From positions 62,001 to 126,000 of the forward strand of contig CAJSZQ010000004.1 in the NCBI GenBank assembly GCA_910574185.1: a stretch of 64,000 nt of DNA, in the 5' to 3' direction. Origin of the DNA: Lachnospiraceae bacterium (GTDB taxonomy: Bacteria; Bacillota; Clostridia; Lachnospirales; Lachnospiraceae). The translations under genes and the position numbers were made by a program. The notes below the pieces were generated by a model. That model worked only from the letters and a program-made list of their open reading frames with translations, was not told where the DNA came from and searched no databases. This document shows, in pieces, positions 55,267 through 63,443 of this stretch (the stretch's first letter is position 1; each line of letters starts with the position of its first letter).

Positions 55267-57120
55267 ATGTCTGAACAAATTAAAGGAAAAATTGATTTGA
55301 ATAGAGTTTCGCATTCTGTACGTGCGGCACAGGCAGTTTTACAATATGGTGTCGGTGCAATGGTCGATTTCCCTGATCAAACGTTGGTTACGGCTGCACC
55401 GGAATATTGGAGCGGAGATACGGGTAGGATTTACGATGATCGGTTTGCCAAGGCATTGGGTGTTGATTATTTTGCCATACCGACTAATATTGCGTATGCG
55501 AGATTTCCGGAATGGTATTTTTGTCCTAAGTGCAGAAAGTTTCAGCCTTTGCGGAAATGGGTTGACGAGTATAGAAAAAGTGCGAATTCCAAGACTTTAG
55601 AACGAGACGAATATATGGTCGAACATATGCAATGTCCGAAATGTAAACAAGATCTTGTTGTGGCACGTATCGTAACGGTTTGTGAGAAAGGGCACCTAAA
55701 TGATTTTCCTTGGGTAAAATGGGTTCATACCAAATCGAAAAAGCCTGTTTGCGGTACATCGGCGTTAAAGTTTAAAACCGGTGCATCAGGTACGGAAGGA
55801 CTTGAAGGACTTAGTGTAAGTTGCGCATGTGGGGCAACTGCGTCTTTAAAAGGAGCATTTGATAAAGACTGTTTTGAAAAATTGGATCAGGATGCGGGTA
55901 CTGATTTTTTCAGATGTTCAGGCAATCATCCTTTTAGACATATTCGGGAAAAATGTCCGTGTTATCCTAAAACCGTACAAAGAGGTGCTTCATCGGTTTA
56001 TTTTCCGATTGTTTACAGTTCTTTGGTTATTCCGCCATATGCGGATAAGTTAAACGTTAAGATAGAGCAAAGTAAGGCTTTTGAAGACTGTGTTACGATT
56101 ATAAGTGACGAAGAACCGGAAGATAAGCTTAATACCATAAAAAAGCGGTTGCCTAAGTGGACTGAAAAAATCGCATTGGAAGTCGGTGCGTCGAAGAGTG
56201 ATGTGGAAAAAATTCTTATTAAAAAATGGCTGGAACCGGAAAAGTCGGAAGTTGATGTTACGGGAATACAGTATCGGATTGACGAGTATTATGCATTAAC
56301 AGGAGAGATTTCTTCTTCGTCCGGAAAGGCTCTGGGGGATTTTTCCAGAGAAGAAATGGATATTAAGGAATATATAATACCACATATAAAATCCGTTTCT
56401 TTAATTGATAAAGTGCGTGTGGTAAATGCTTTGATTGGTTTTTCAAGAATTAGTCCGGCAATGAACAGAAACGACAAAGGGTTTGTCGATGTTAAAGAAT
56501 CGGATACACGGTGGTATCCGGCATATGAGGTTCGAGGAGAGGGTATATTTATTGAATTCGAGCAATCGGATATTGATAAATGGATAAGGGATAATCCGGC
56601 GGTTATTGAGAGAGCAAAGAGAATAAGCGATAATTATTCGACTTCATTTATCGGAAAGAACCATCCAAGAACAATTACACCTAAATTTATTATGTTACAT
56701 ACGCTTTCGCATCTTTTGATTTCGCAACTGAGTTTTGAATGCGGTTATAGTATTGCTTCACTTAGCGAACGTTTATATTGTTCGGAGGAGTCTGACGGTA
56801 AAACCATGGCAGGAATTTTTATTTATACAGCCAGTGGTGATTCGGAAGGAACCCTTGGCGGCTTGGTCAGACAGGGTAGACCGGATGCTTTTCCGCAAAT
56901 ATTGAAAAAAGCTATATCATATGCGCAAACATGCTCTAATGATCCGGTTTGTATTATGAGTAAAGGGCAGGGGCGGGATTCTTTAAATCTTGCGGCTTGT
57001 CATGCTTGTGGTCTGTTGCCTGAAACTTGTTGTGAAGAACGTAATGCGTTCCTTGACAGAGGATTGGTTATCGGAACATATGATAATAAGGAAATCGGTT
57101 TTTGGAGGGACATGCTTTGA
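55267..57120 (+). CDS. drmB: DISARM protein DrmB (DUF1998)
   Basis: A 617-residue partner of DrmA. The N-terminus VSHSVRAAQAVLQYGVGAMV is typical, zinc knuckles follow (FCPKCRKF, QCPKCKQDL, CACGAT), and the DUF1998 end has TLSHLLISQL, DPVCIMSKGQGRDSLNLA and ACHACGLLPETCCEERN. It starts four bases after drmA. DrmAB is the core loaded onto foreign DNA ends in the described system. Confidence 0.9.
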   Translation: MSEQIKGKIDLNRVSHSVRAAQAVLQYGVGAMVDFPDQTLVTAAPEYWSGDTGRIYDDRFAKALGVDYFAIPTNIAYARFPEWYFCPKCRKFQPLRKWVDEYRKSANSKTLERDEYMVEHMQCPKCKQDLVVARIVTVCEKGHLNDFPWVKWVHTKSKKPVCGTSALKFKTGASGTEGLEGLSVSCACGATASLKGAFDKDCFEKLDQDAGTDFFRCSGNHPFRHIREKCPCYPKTVQRGASSVYFPIVYSSLVIPPYADKLNVKIEQSKAFEDCVTIISDEEPEDKLNTIKKRLPKWTEKIALEVGASKSDVEKILIKKWLEPEKSEVDVTGIQYRIDEYYALTGEISSSSGKALGDFSREEMDIKEYIIPHIKSVSLIDKVRVVNALIGFSRISPAMNRNDKGFVDVKESDTRWYPAYEVRGEGIFIEFEQSDIDKWIRDNPAVIERAKRISDNYSTSFIGKNHPRTITPKFIMLHTLSHLLISQLSFECGYSIASLSERLYCSEESDGKTMAGIFIYTASGDSEGTLGGLVRQGRPDAFPQILKKAISYAQTCSNDPVCIMSKGQGRDSLNLAACHACGLLPETCCEERNAFLDRGLVIGTYDNKEIGFWRDML

Positions 57121-57185
57121 TAGAAAGGCAAAGTTTTTGAAGAATAATAGTGGATTGGAAATAGTATAGTAAAAGGAGTGCTTAT

Positions 57186-57575
57186 ATGAATGAACCCGGT
57201 TTTATGGGATACAAAATAAATAAGAATGTAAAGCATTTTTTACCAAACACCGTTTTGTTTAGTAATGAAAATGAGCGTATTACGGTTGCTATGATAAAGA
57301 ATGCGCTGGATTACATTTTGGGCATTATTGCAACCCGAAGTCCATTGGTTGAGCCGTATAAGACGGCAAAGACGGTTTTCGGTGCATTGAAAATGATATT
57401 AGAGAACAAAAATCCGTCTAAACCAAGTAAAACGGACATGAAAACGACAGTGGATGTTCTGAAAGAAATTGCCGATTTATCCGCAAAATCGGAGTTGGAA
57501 AAGGAACAGAACGCAAGGTATGCTTTTCTTTGCAAATTAATGATTGAGGGTTTATTTAAAAATGAACAAGTATGA
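57186..57575 (+). CDS. Small hypothetical protein at the drmC position
   Basis: A 129-residue protein, lysine-rich and mainly helical by eye (ERITVAMIKNALDYILGIIAT; DMKTTVDVLKEIADLSAKSE). No HKD motif, so it is not the PLD nuclease DrmC expected here. AAAAGGAGTGCTTAT precedes the ATG, and the 65-bp gap and same strand suggest membership in the operon. No family recognised. Confidence 0.65.
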   Translation: MNEPGFMGYKINKNVKHFLPNTVLFSNENERITVAMIKNALDYILGIIATRSPLVEPYKTAKTVFGALKMILENKNPSKPSKTDMKTTVDVLKEIADLSAKSELEKEQNARYAFLCKLMIEGLFKNEQV

Positions 57576-57907
57576 TTATTCCAATACTTGAAAGCTACTG
57601 CCTTAAAGTTTCAAAGTTACTATAATATGTATAGTGATGCTATGTTCAGTGTATAAATTCTATCCCAGAATTACTTTAGATTTGAAAGGACTGTAACACA
57701 GTGCACGTGCCTTTATAGACATAAATCAATTCTGTGATATTATTGGTCGGCATACTATCTAGTGCTTTGAGAAGATTCTTTAAACACTAGAATAATTAAT
57801 AGTGTTCTTTATTGTATAATTTGCTGAATCCTATGCCTTTATAGCCGCTTGTTATTTTTTGGTAGTTTCGCTAGTTCTCTTGGAATACACAACTTTTAAT
57901 CTATGGG
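57576..57907. other. Gene-free region between DISARM and the STAND gene
   Basis: About 330 bp between convergent genes. It is AT-rich, without a long open frame, clear terminator or tRNA. Nothing else seen. Confidence 0.5.
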
Positions 57908-59068
57908 TTAACATTTCTTCCACTTGAATCGCTGATCAATTTTTTGAATTTCCGGATGGCTTCCTGGAAGGAACCCATCTAATAGCGCCGGCTTTGCTTT
58001 TCTATAATGCTGCAGGCTATCCTCTGGAAGTCTTTTTGCTTCGATAACAGCAAGCGATTTGTAAAGCTGTGCCAGAAACAGATGCATTCCCTCTATCTTT
58101 TTGACAAAACGTATCAGAGCAAATAAGCGCTTTCGAGCCTCCTGCCAATTTCCATTCGCAGCCAGCAGCTGAGCATAGGAGAGTCCCTGCACTAGCGTAT
58201 CATGGGAAGAAACCGTTCCGTATTCTTGCCGAATTGAAATGGCTTCTTCGGTAACAGAGAGTGCCGTCTGCCTTTCGCCCAATGCAAGATAGGTTTGACC
58301 AAGATTATTTTTCAAATTTGAAATCAGATCGGCATTTACCGGATGGAACGGCTCAAGAAACTCCAGTCCGTGAAGATAATGCTGTTTTGCTTTTTGGTAG
58401 CTGCCATTCATATATTCAACATATCCCATATAGCAGTCACAAATAGCCGTGTGGCGCTTATTTCCGCCATAACCGGGCATGTTTCTCATAAGCTTAAGAA
58501 CTATAGCAACAGTTTCTATACGCCCGTATTTCGCCAAATATGCCAGCGTAGTATCCATGAACATTGCAGCTGATTCTGCATCATCCAGCTTTATATTGCG
58601 GTAAATGCTTTCGATTGTATTCAGCAATGCATTGTAGTAAGGCACATCCATGCCGTACACAATACAGTTCTCAAAAATTCCTTTTAGCAGATTGGCACAG
58701 CTTGTAATAGCCGGGACAGTTTCTGTTTTGAGAAGCTCATGGAGAAATGGGTGAAGCGAAATCTGATTATGTATAGTATCTTCCTGTATCCATCCATATT
58801 CCACTAGGTCATTCGTAGTGTTCCAATCCTGTTTCCCCTGCCATGTATGGAAAAGCACTTTGGATATCCCTTTGCCTGGCATGAGTACCATATTTCGCAA
58901 AGTGTCGAGAGCATCCGGCGATAAGTCCTGTATTTGAAATAAGGTTTGAATATGCTGGTAAAGGCGCTGTTTATGCGATACGTTATCCTTCGTAAGGATT
59001 ACCTTGTTCGGATTCGACAGACTTAATCCTTCTGTACGCAGTGCCTGTAAAAAGTCGCTGGCTTCCAT
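57908..59068 (-). pseudogene. C-terminal (TPR) half of a frameshifted STAND ATPase
   Basis: A 386-codon frame with winged-helix and TPR-like helices (YMGYVEYMNGSYQKAKQHYL, LGQTYLALGERQTALSV). Its first residues (MEASDFLQALRTEGLSL) directly continue the reading frame of the upstream half if one A is restored in the GCAAAACACTG stretch near 59089, giving LAAKTLTASGMEAS. It is thus not an independent gene but the sensor end of one ~740-residue STAND protein. Confidence 0.75.
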
Positions 59069-59079
59069 ACCGGATGCGG

Positions 59080-60144
59080 TCAGTGTTTTGCCGCCAGCTC
59101 GACAGTCAGGGTGTGCCGGTATACTTCCTCGATGATGTCTGCAGTTATTTCGGGATGCTGTTTCGCGCTGGGAGCATAAGCAAAAAATAACTGTTTCAAA
59201 TCTTCTATATTTTCTATCTCATTGACTTTATAGCAGACTGCATCTGCGATATGGCTTCTGGTAGTTGCTAATATTTGAAAATGCATGGATAGAAATGTAT
59301 GGAACATTTCTTCATCCTTTGGAACAGAATCAAAATTATCAAGAATTACAAGTGTTCGGCTGTCCAGATATTTGAAAAAACGGTAATGATTCCGAAAACG
59401 AGCTTCTTCCGTCATTTCCACTGTATCGTCTAGAAAATCCATTTCCAGAATTGTTCGCCGTAGGCTTTCGTTATATCGTAAATATATTACATTGGAATAC
59501 TGCCTTTTATAATGGTTTGCGTAGTATTTCGCAAGTTCGGACTTTCCGATACCGCCGATTCCCTCCAGAAAAATACAATGCTCATGCTGTAAAAGCGTAT
59601 CGATCTCTTTCAGCTCATTTTCCCGCCCGATAAAATTGCGGGTTACAGAGGGTAACCGGGTATCTAATAGATAATCCGATAATAATATCTTGGCTCCTGC
59701 ATCTTTCTTACTCTTTGGAAGAAAATTCCTTGATAATGCAAATAGCAGACATTCTGATACAAAGCTGGCGGCATCCGCATAATTAGCAGATAATTCCTGC
59801 TTCTTTGCCAGTGATATACTGCTGTCGTTCCATAGTATTCTATATATCCGTTCTTTTACATACGCGGCATCGGACAAATCCTCAAATATTCCCTCTAATG
59901 CTGTTTTTAATTCAGTTATGCCAAAGGATGACTGATACAGGTAGATAATATCCTTTGCTACATTTCTCTGACCGCTGATTATTTTGCTGACCTCGGAATC
60001 CTCGGGCATGGTCAGCTTTATATTTGTCTGATTGAAGGCATACTGAAACAGGTAGAAATAGTATTCTACCTGTGACATTGCTCCAATCTTACGGTTGTCC
60101 AATATGATTTTTGATATAGCAGAAAAATCCAGTCGCTCCCTCAA
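59080..60144 (-). pseudogene. N-terminal (NB-ARC) half of a frameshifted STAND ATPase
   Basis: A 354-codon frame. Residues 1-160 form an unassigned N-terminal effector-like region. The nucleotide-binding domain follows: FIGRENELKEIDTLL, P-loop GIGGIGKSELAKYYA, Walker B RTLVILDNFD, sensor ILATTRSH. The frame breaks after ELAAKH because of a one-base loss, separating it from its TPR part. STAND proteins act as defence sensors or regulators. It faces the DISARM operon. Confidence 0.8.
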
Positions 60145-60159
60145 ATTTAATCCTTCCCG

Positions 60160-60285
60160 TTTTGCCGATTTTATGTCAGGTCTGTGTTATTCAGAAAAAT
60201 AATTCGATTTTATATGATATAACTGTAGCAAAACCTCTTGAAAATTATAGCTGATATAGACAGGCTTTTCAAGAAGAGGCCGCTT
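60160..60285. repeat. Direct repeat R1 (~130 bp)
   Basis: Matches 62802-62942 across its length at roughly three of four positions: TTTTGCC.ATTTTATG at the left, AGCTGATATAGAC in the middle, GGCCGCTT at the right. It lies upstream of the Fic gene and just beyond the start of the STAND gene. The pair brackets a 2.5-kb segment. Confidence 0.75.
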
Positions 60286-60467
60286 AGAAAAAGCCGGGAT
60301 TTGTAAATACTTTTATTTACATTACAGAATTTTGTGTTATGCTTAAAGAAAATAGGTGCGGTGTAATCAGCAGAAAGCTTAATTGTACGGCAGACGGCGC
60401 TGTCTGCGGAAGCGTCGGTTTTCTTGCGGAGGCGAAAGGAAAGAAGCGAAGAAGTGGGGGATATGAA

Positions 60468-61565
60468 GTGAACAAGGATCCATTTAAGGAATATATCAGG
60501 GAGTCTGAACCGGTAAAGCGGGAGAAGGGATATGCGTGGCATACAGCCATTGGTTTGCAGGCGGTTGACGGGCTAAAGGCATCAGAATATCTGGTGCGAA
60601 CCGCCGTCCGGAATATTGAGGGCGAGATATCTTTTGAAGAAGCAAATATGCTTTTGCAGACCTACTATGAGGAAAATCCTGCCCGTGATGCAAAAGACCG
60701 CACCGAAGAGGCCGACAAGGTTTCGGTACGGATTGCGGCGCTCTTGTCCGAGCGTGCATTTAGCTTTACGCCAAATGAGTATATGTCCATTCACAGAAAG
60801 TTATTTACCGGTATCTATTCTCATGCAGGATGCATCCGTGATTACAATATCACAAAGAAAGAATGGGTGTTAAATGGAGCGACGGTGATTTATGGCAGCG
60901 CTACGGAGCTTGAGGCGACGCTGGACTATGATTTATCTGAGGAGAAAAAGTTTTCCTATCGACACCTGTCGATGGATGAGATTATCCGTCATCTTGCAGT
61001 ATTCGTGTCCAGATTATGGCAGATTCATGTATTTGGTGAGGGTAATACCAGAACAACGGCGGTATTCTTCATCAAGTATCTTCGCACGCTTGGCTTTGAC
61101 GTAACAAATGATATTTTTGCTGAAAATGCATGGTATTTTCGGAATTCGCTGGTCAGGGCAAATTATAACGACCTGAAAAACGGTATTCATGAAACAACAG
61201 AATACCTTGAAGTATTTTTGCGCAATCTTCTGTTGAATGAGAACCATCCACTTCATAACCGTACATTGCATATCAGCGAAGCATTTAAGGAAACAGAAAA
61301 ACCGGATATTCAAATGAAAAAACCGGATATTAGCGATCTAAAACCGGACATTGTAAAAGCTTTTCAACCAAAAACGATAAGCCATATTTTAAAGCTCCGG
61401 GAAGCGTTTTCGGATCAAATAGTCTTTGGGCGTTCGGATGTGATGGAAGTGATTGATATCAGGCCGTCCAGAGCTTCTGAGCTTTTGAAAGAATTGACGG
61501 AACACGGCATTATTGAGCCGGTGTCTGGTCATGGAAAAGGGAAATACCGCTTTCGGCCGCAGTAA
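60468..61565 (+). CDS. Fic-family protein
   Basis: A 365-residue Fic protein. The catalytic loop is variant: IHVFGEGNTRTT, with His187 and the E-G-N-T-R pattern in place of D-G-N-G-R-x-x-R. A C-terminal winged helix is likely (GRSDVMEVIDIRPSRASELLKEL). A short repeated EKPDIQMKKPDISDLKPDI linker precedes it. GTG at 60468, about eight bases after GGGGG; the frame opens at 60339 but lacks a ribosome site. Probably an AMP-transferring toxin or regulator; target unknown. Confidence 0.82.
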   Translation: MNKDPFKEYIRESEPVKREKGYAWHTAIGLQAVDGLKASEYLVRTAVRNIEGEISFEEANMLLQTYYEENPARDAKDRTEEADKVSVRIAALLSERAFSFTPNEYMSIHRKLFTGIYSHAGCIRDYNITKKEWVLNGATVIYGSATELEATLDYDLSEEKKFSYRHLSMDEIIRHLAVFVSRLWQIHVFGEGNTRTTAVFFIKYLRTLGFDVTNDIFAENAWYFRNSLVRANYNDLKNGIHETTEYLEVFLRNLLLNENHPLHNRTLHISEAFKETEKPDIQMKKPDISDLKPDIVKAFQPKTISHILKLREAFSDQIVFGRSDVMEVIDIRPSRASELLKELTEHGIIEPVSGHGKGKYRFRPQ

Positions 61566-61693
61566 TGCTGAGGCGACGGCTTCTCAGGCGTGTTTCCGGG
61601 GAGAGCAGTCTTGAAACAGTATGATGATAGTTTAAAGCAAAAAAATCACAGTGGAATTGATGGAATTAACATTTGGAAAGGATGTACAATAAG

Positions 61694-62017
61694 ATGACGG
61701 AGATATCGAAAAGTGATTGGAAGAAATATCGGGAGAAAATTTCAGACTGGCAGGAGCATTATATGGAACGGCTGGTAGAGGAATATATAACATTTCTAAG
61801 GAGCGACCAATTAGCGTCGGATAAATTCTGGGAGCTTGAAAAGCGTATAAAACAAGATAAGAAATGTCCGGGTGTTTTAATCGAGATGAGGAAATCGTCT
61901 GCTATATATGATATCGCCAGTTTAATAGGTGAAAAAGTTATATCGCTGGATGATTTAGATGAATTCAGTGATGATTTAAAGGAAACGGTAAAATTTCTAA
62001 TTGAGAGATTGTGGTGA
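61694..62017 (+). CDS. Small hypothetical protein of mobile elements
   Basis: A 107-residue soluble helical protein (SKSDWKKYREKISDWQEHYMERL, then CPGVLIEMRKSSAIYDIASLI). Similar small proteins occur in conjugative or integrative elements of Clostridia, sometimes mislabelled as transporters; no membrane helix is visible here. ATG at 61694 with AAAGGA eleven bases upstream. Function unknown. Confidence 0.65.
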   Translation: MTEISKSDWKKYREKISDWQEHYMERLVEEYITFLRSDQLASDKFWELEKRIKQDKKCPGVLIEMRKSSAIYDIASLIGEKVISLDDLDEFSDDLKETVKFLIERLW

Positions 62018-62166
62018 GTGAAAAAGACAATTTTTTTAAGAATCTAGGTATCAGTGCAAATACTATGGCAAAGCTTTCGCATAATGATATGGTTTCAATG
62101 GATTTCATTGTTCACATTTGCAGAAATTTTAATTGTATGTATTGCATATCGTATGGCAATCCTTAA
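62014..62166 (+). pseudogene. XRE-family regulator fragment
   Basis: A 50-codon frame whose middle, GISANTMAKLSHNDMVSMD, is the second half of a YozG-like helix-turn-helix. The N-terminal helix is replaced by SEKDNFFKN and the C-terminus is cut near FNCMY, where ATPase sequence begins in another frame. A deletion scar is likely on both sides. Confidence 0.55.
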
Positions 62167-62449
62167 TCCCCAGCTCTTAGAACGGGTATTGACTGAGACA
62201 GAGGGCATTGTTTTAATTGATGAAATTGATTTACATTTACATCCGACCTGGCAGAAGCGCATTCTGAAGGATTTGATGAATGTTTTTCCGAAGGTACAGT
62301 TTATTGTAAGTACACATGCGCCTGAGGTAATAAATTCTGTAAGGAGTGATTCTATTGTCATATTAAAGGATAATGCAGTTTTACCTGTGGCTGACGAGAC
62401 CTATGGCAAGGATGCGAATACCATACTTAGAGAGGTAATGAACCGATAA
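62141..62449 (+). pseudogene. 3' fragment of a PtuA-like AAA ATPase
   Basis: About 100 codons of the C-terminal ATPase lobe: Walker B GIVLIDEIDLHLHPTWQ, then QFIVSTHAPEVINS, as in SMC-like OLD/PtuA ATPases. The P-loop part is gone; the frame upstream of 62141 belongs to the XRE scrap in another frame. The following HNH-partner fragment supports a Septu- or retron-type defence pair. Confidence 0.6.
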
Positions 62450-62451
62450 AG

Positions 62452-62757
62452 GTCAATCCATGTGATGCAGATACATTGCGTGGAATTACATATATGTCTT
62501 CCGGTAGAATACAGTCATCAGATCCGGAAATTAATGAAGATATCAATGAAAGACTTAATTTAAACAGTGAAAGTATTTCATTACCGGAGAACAGAAAGCA
62601 GGTATTACAAGCACTGATTGACAATGTAAGAAAAAAATGTGGTACACGAGATATTTCTCTATACTGTAGAAGAAAATTAGAACAAATAAGAGATGCGGGC
62701 GATCCAAAAATGCCTTATGTAGGCATTATGATTTGGTGGTTGGAAAAGCACACATAG
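62452..62757 (+). pseudogene. 3' fragment of an HNH partner (PtuB/TIGR02646-like)
   Basis: Readable from VNPCDADTLRGITYMSSGRI to the stop, with LNLNSESISLPENRKQVL, the order seen C-terminal to the HNH core in TIGR02646/PtuB proteins. The HNH residues themselves are missing, so the N-terminal half was deleted together with the intergenic DNA. It may still be expressed as a 93-codon frame from 62476 or 62494, but without nuclease function. Identification is moderate. Confidence 0.45.
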
Positions 62758-62773
62758 ATAAAAGATTTTATTG

Positions 62774-62799
62774 AGGACTTCTTCGGAGGTCCTTTTTTC
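62774..62799 (+). terminator. Rho-independent terminator
   Basis: AGGACTTC pairs with GAGGTCCT over a TTCG tetraloop, followed by a T-rich run. It closes the remnant gene cluster. Confidence 0.85.
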
Positions 62800-62801
62800 T
62801 A

Positions 62802-62942
62802 TTTTGCCAATTTTATGCCAAGTCTGTGCCATTCAGGTAGAAGCTCCGATTTCATATGATGTAACTGCAGCAAGGCTTCTTAAAAATCTATAGCTGATAT
62901 AGACGGGCTTTTGTAACAGGGCTTTTTAAGGAGCGGCCGCTT
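62802..62942. repeat. Direct repeat R2 (~140 bp)
   Basis: Second copy of the 60160-60285 repeat, same orientation, ~12 bp longer near its right part. It ends about 100 bp before the small gene at 63042. The two copies could recombine and delete the intervening Fic and remnant genes. Confidence 0.75.
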
Positions 62943-63041
62943 GTTCCTTGACAATTTCATATTACTGAGAGTTTTTTAGAGGGTACAGGCACAGCAGAAG
63001 GTTAGGATTCATATATTGGAATACAGAAGGGAAGTGATAGC

Positions 63042-63230
63042 TTGGGAAAGCCAACATATTATCTATGGCGCGACGATTTTTCTTCGCAGGAAGAATATGA
63101 AAAGAAAAAAAAGTGGTACACAAAGGCAGGGTTCCGGGTTGTCACATTTAAAGAAGGTCCGAATAAGCCTGATATTGAGGAAGGAATAAAAGCGTTGATA
63201 AAGAATCATCTAAATGATTCTTACAGTTGA
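63042..63230 (+). CDS. Small hypothetical protein next to the recombinase
   Basis: A 62-residue protein (GKPTYYLWRDDFSSQEEYEKKKKWY, then GFRVVTFKEG) of a type common beside serine recombinases of integrative elements. TTG start with AAGGGAAGTGATAGC upstream. Compact, charged, no cysteines. Function unknown. Confidence 0.6.
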   Translation: MGKPTYYLWRDDFSSQEEYEKKKKWYTKAGFRVVTFKEGPNKPDIEEGIKALIKNHLNDSYS

Positions 63231-63255
63231 CTAAAGCGAAACTTTAGTATATAGT
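63227..63255 (+). promoter_or_regulatory. Recombinase promoter with palindromic spacer
   Basis: TTGACT (63227-63232), 17 bp, TATAGT (63250-63255). The inverted repeat ACTAAAG-CGAAA-CTTTAGT (63230-63248) fills the spacer exactly, a good place for a repressor. The leader to 63444 is about 180 nt with no other feature. Confidence 0.65.
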
Positions 63256-63443
63256 GTGTGTACATGATACTGCAAACTTAAGTAATCTATATATATTGCA
63301 TTTGATATACTAATGTGGACTATTTAACAGAACAATGAGTACTTACAGAGAGTATCTGTGAATGAATTTATGAGATGATTTTCTGTCAATTTCAAAGATG
63401 AATGCAGGAATGCTTTCGGGAGTACTCGCGAGGAGGTGAATCT

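Noticed and set aside
57186-57575. drmC assignment for the small gene after drmB
   Set aside because: No HKD motif, and it is about half the expected size.
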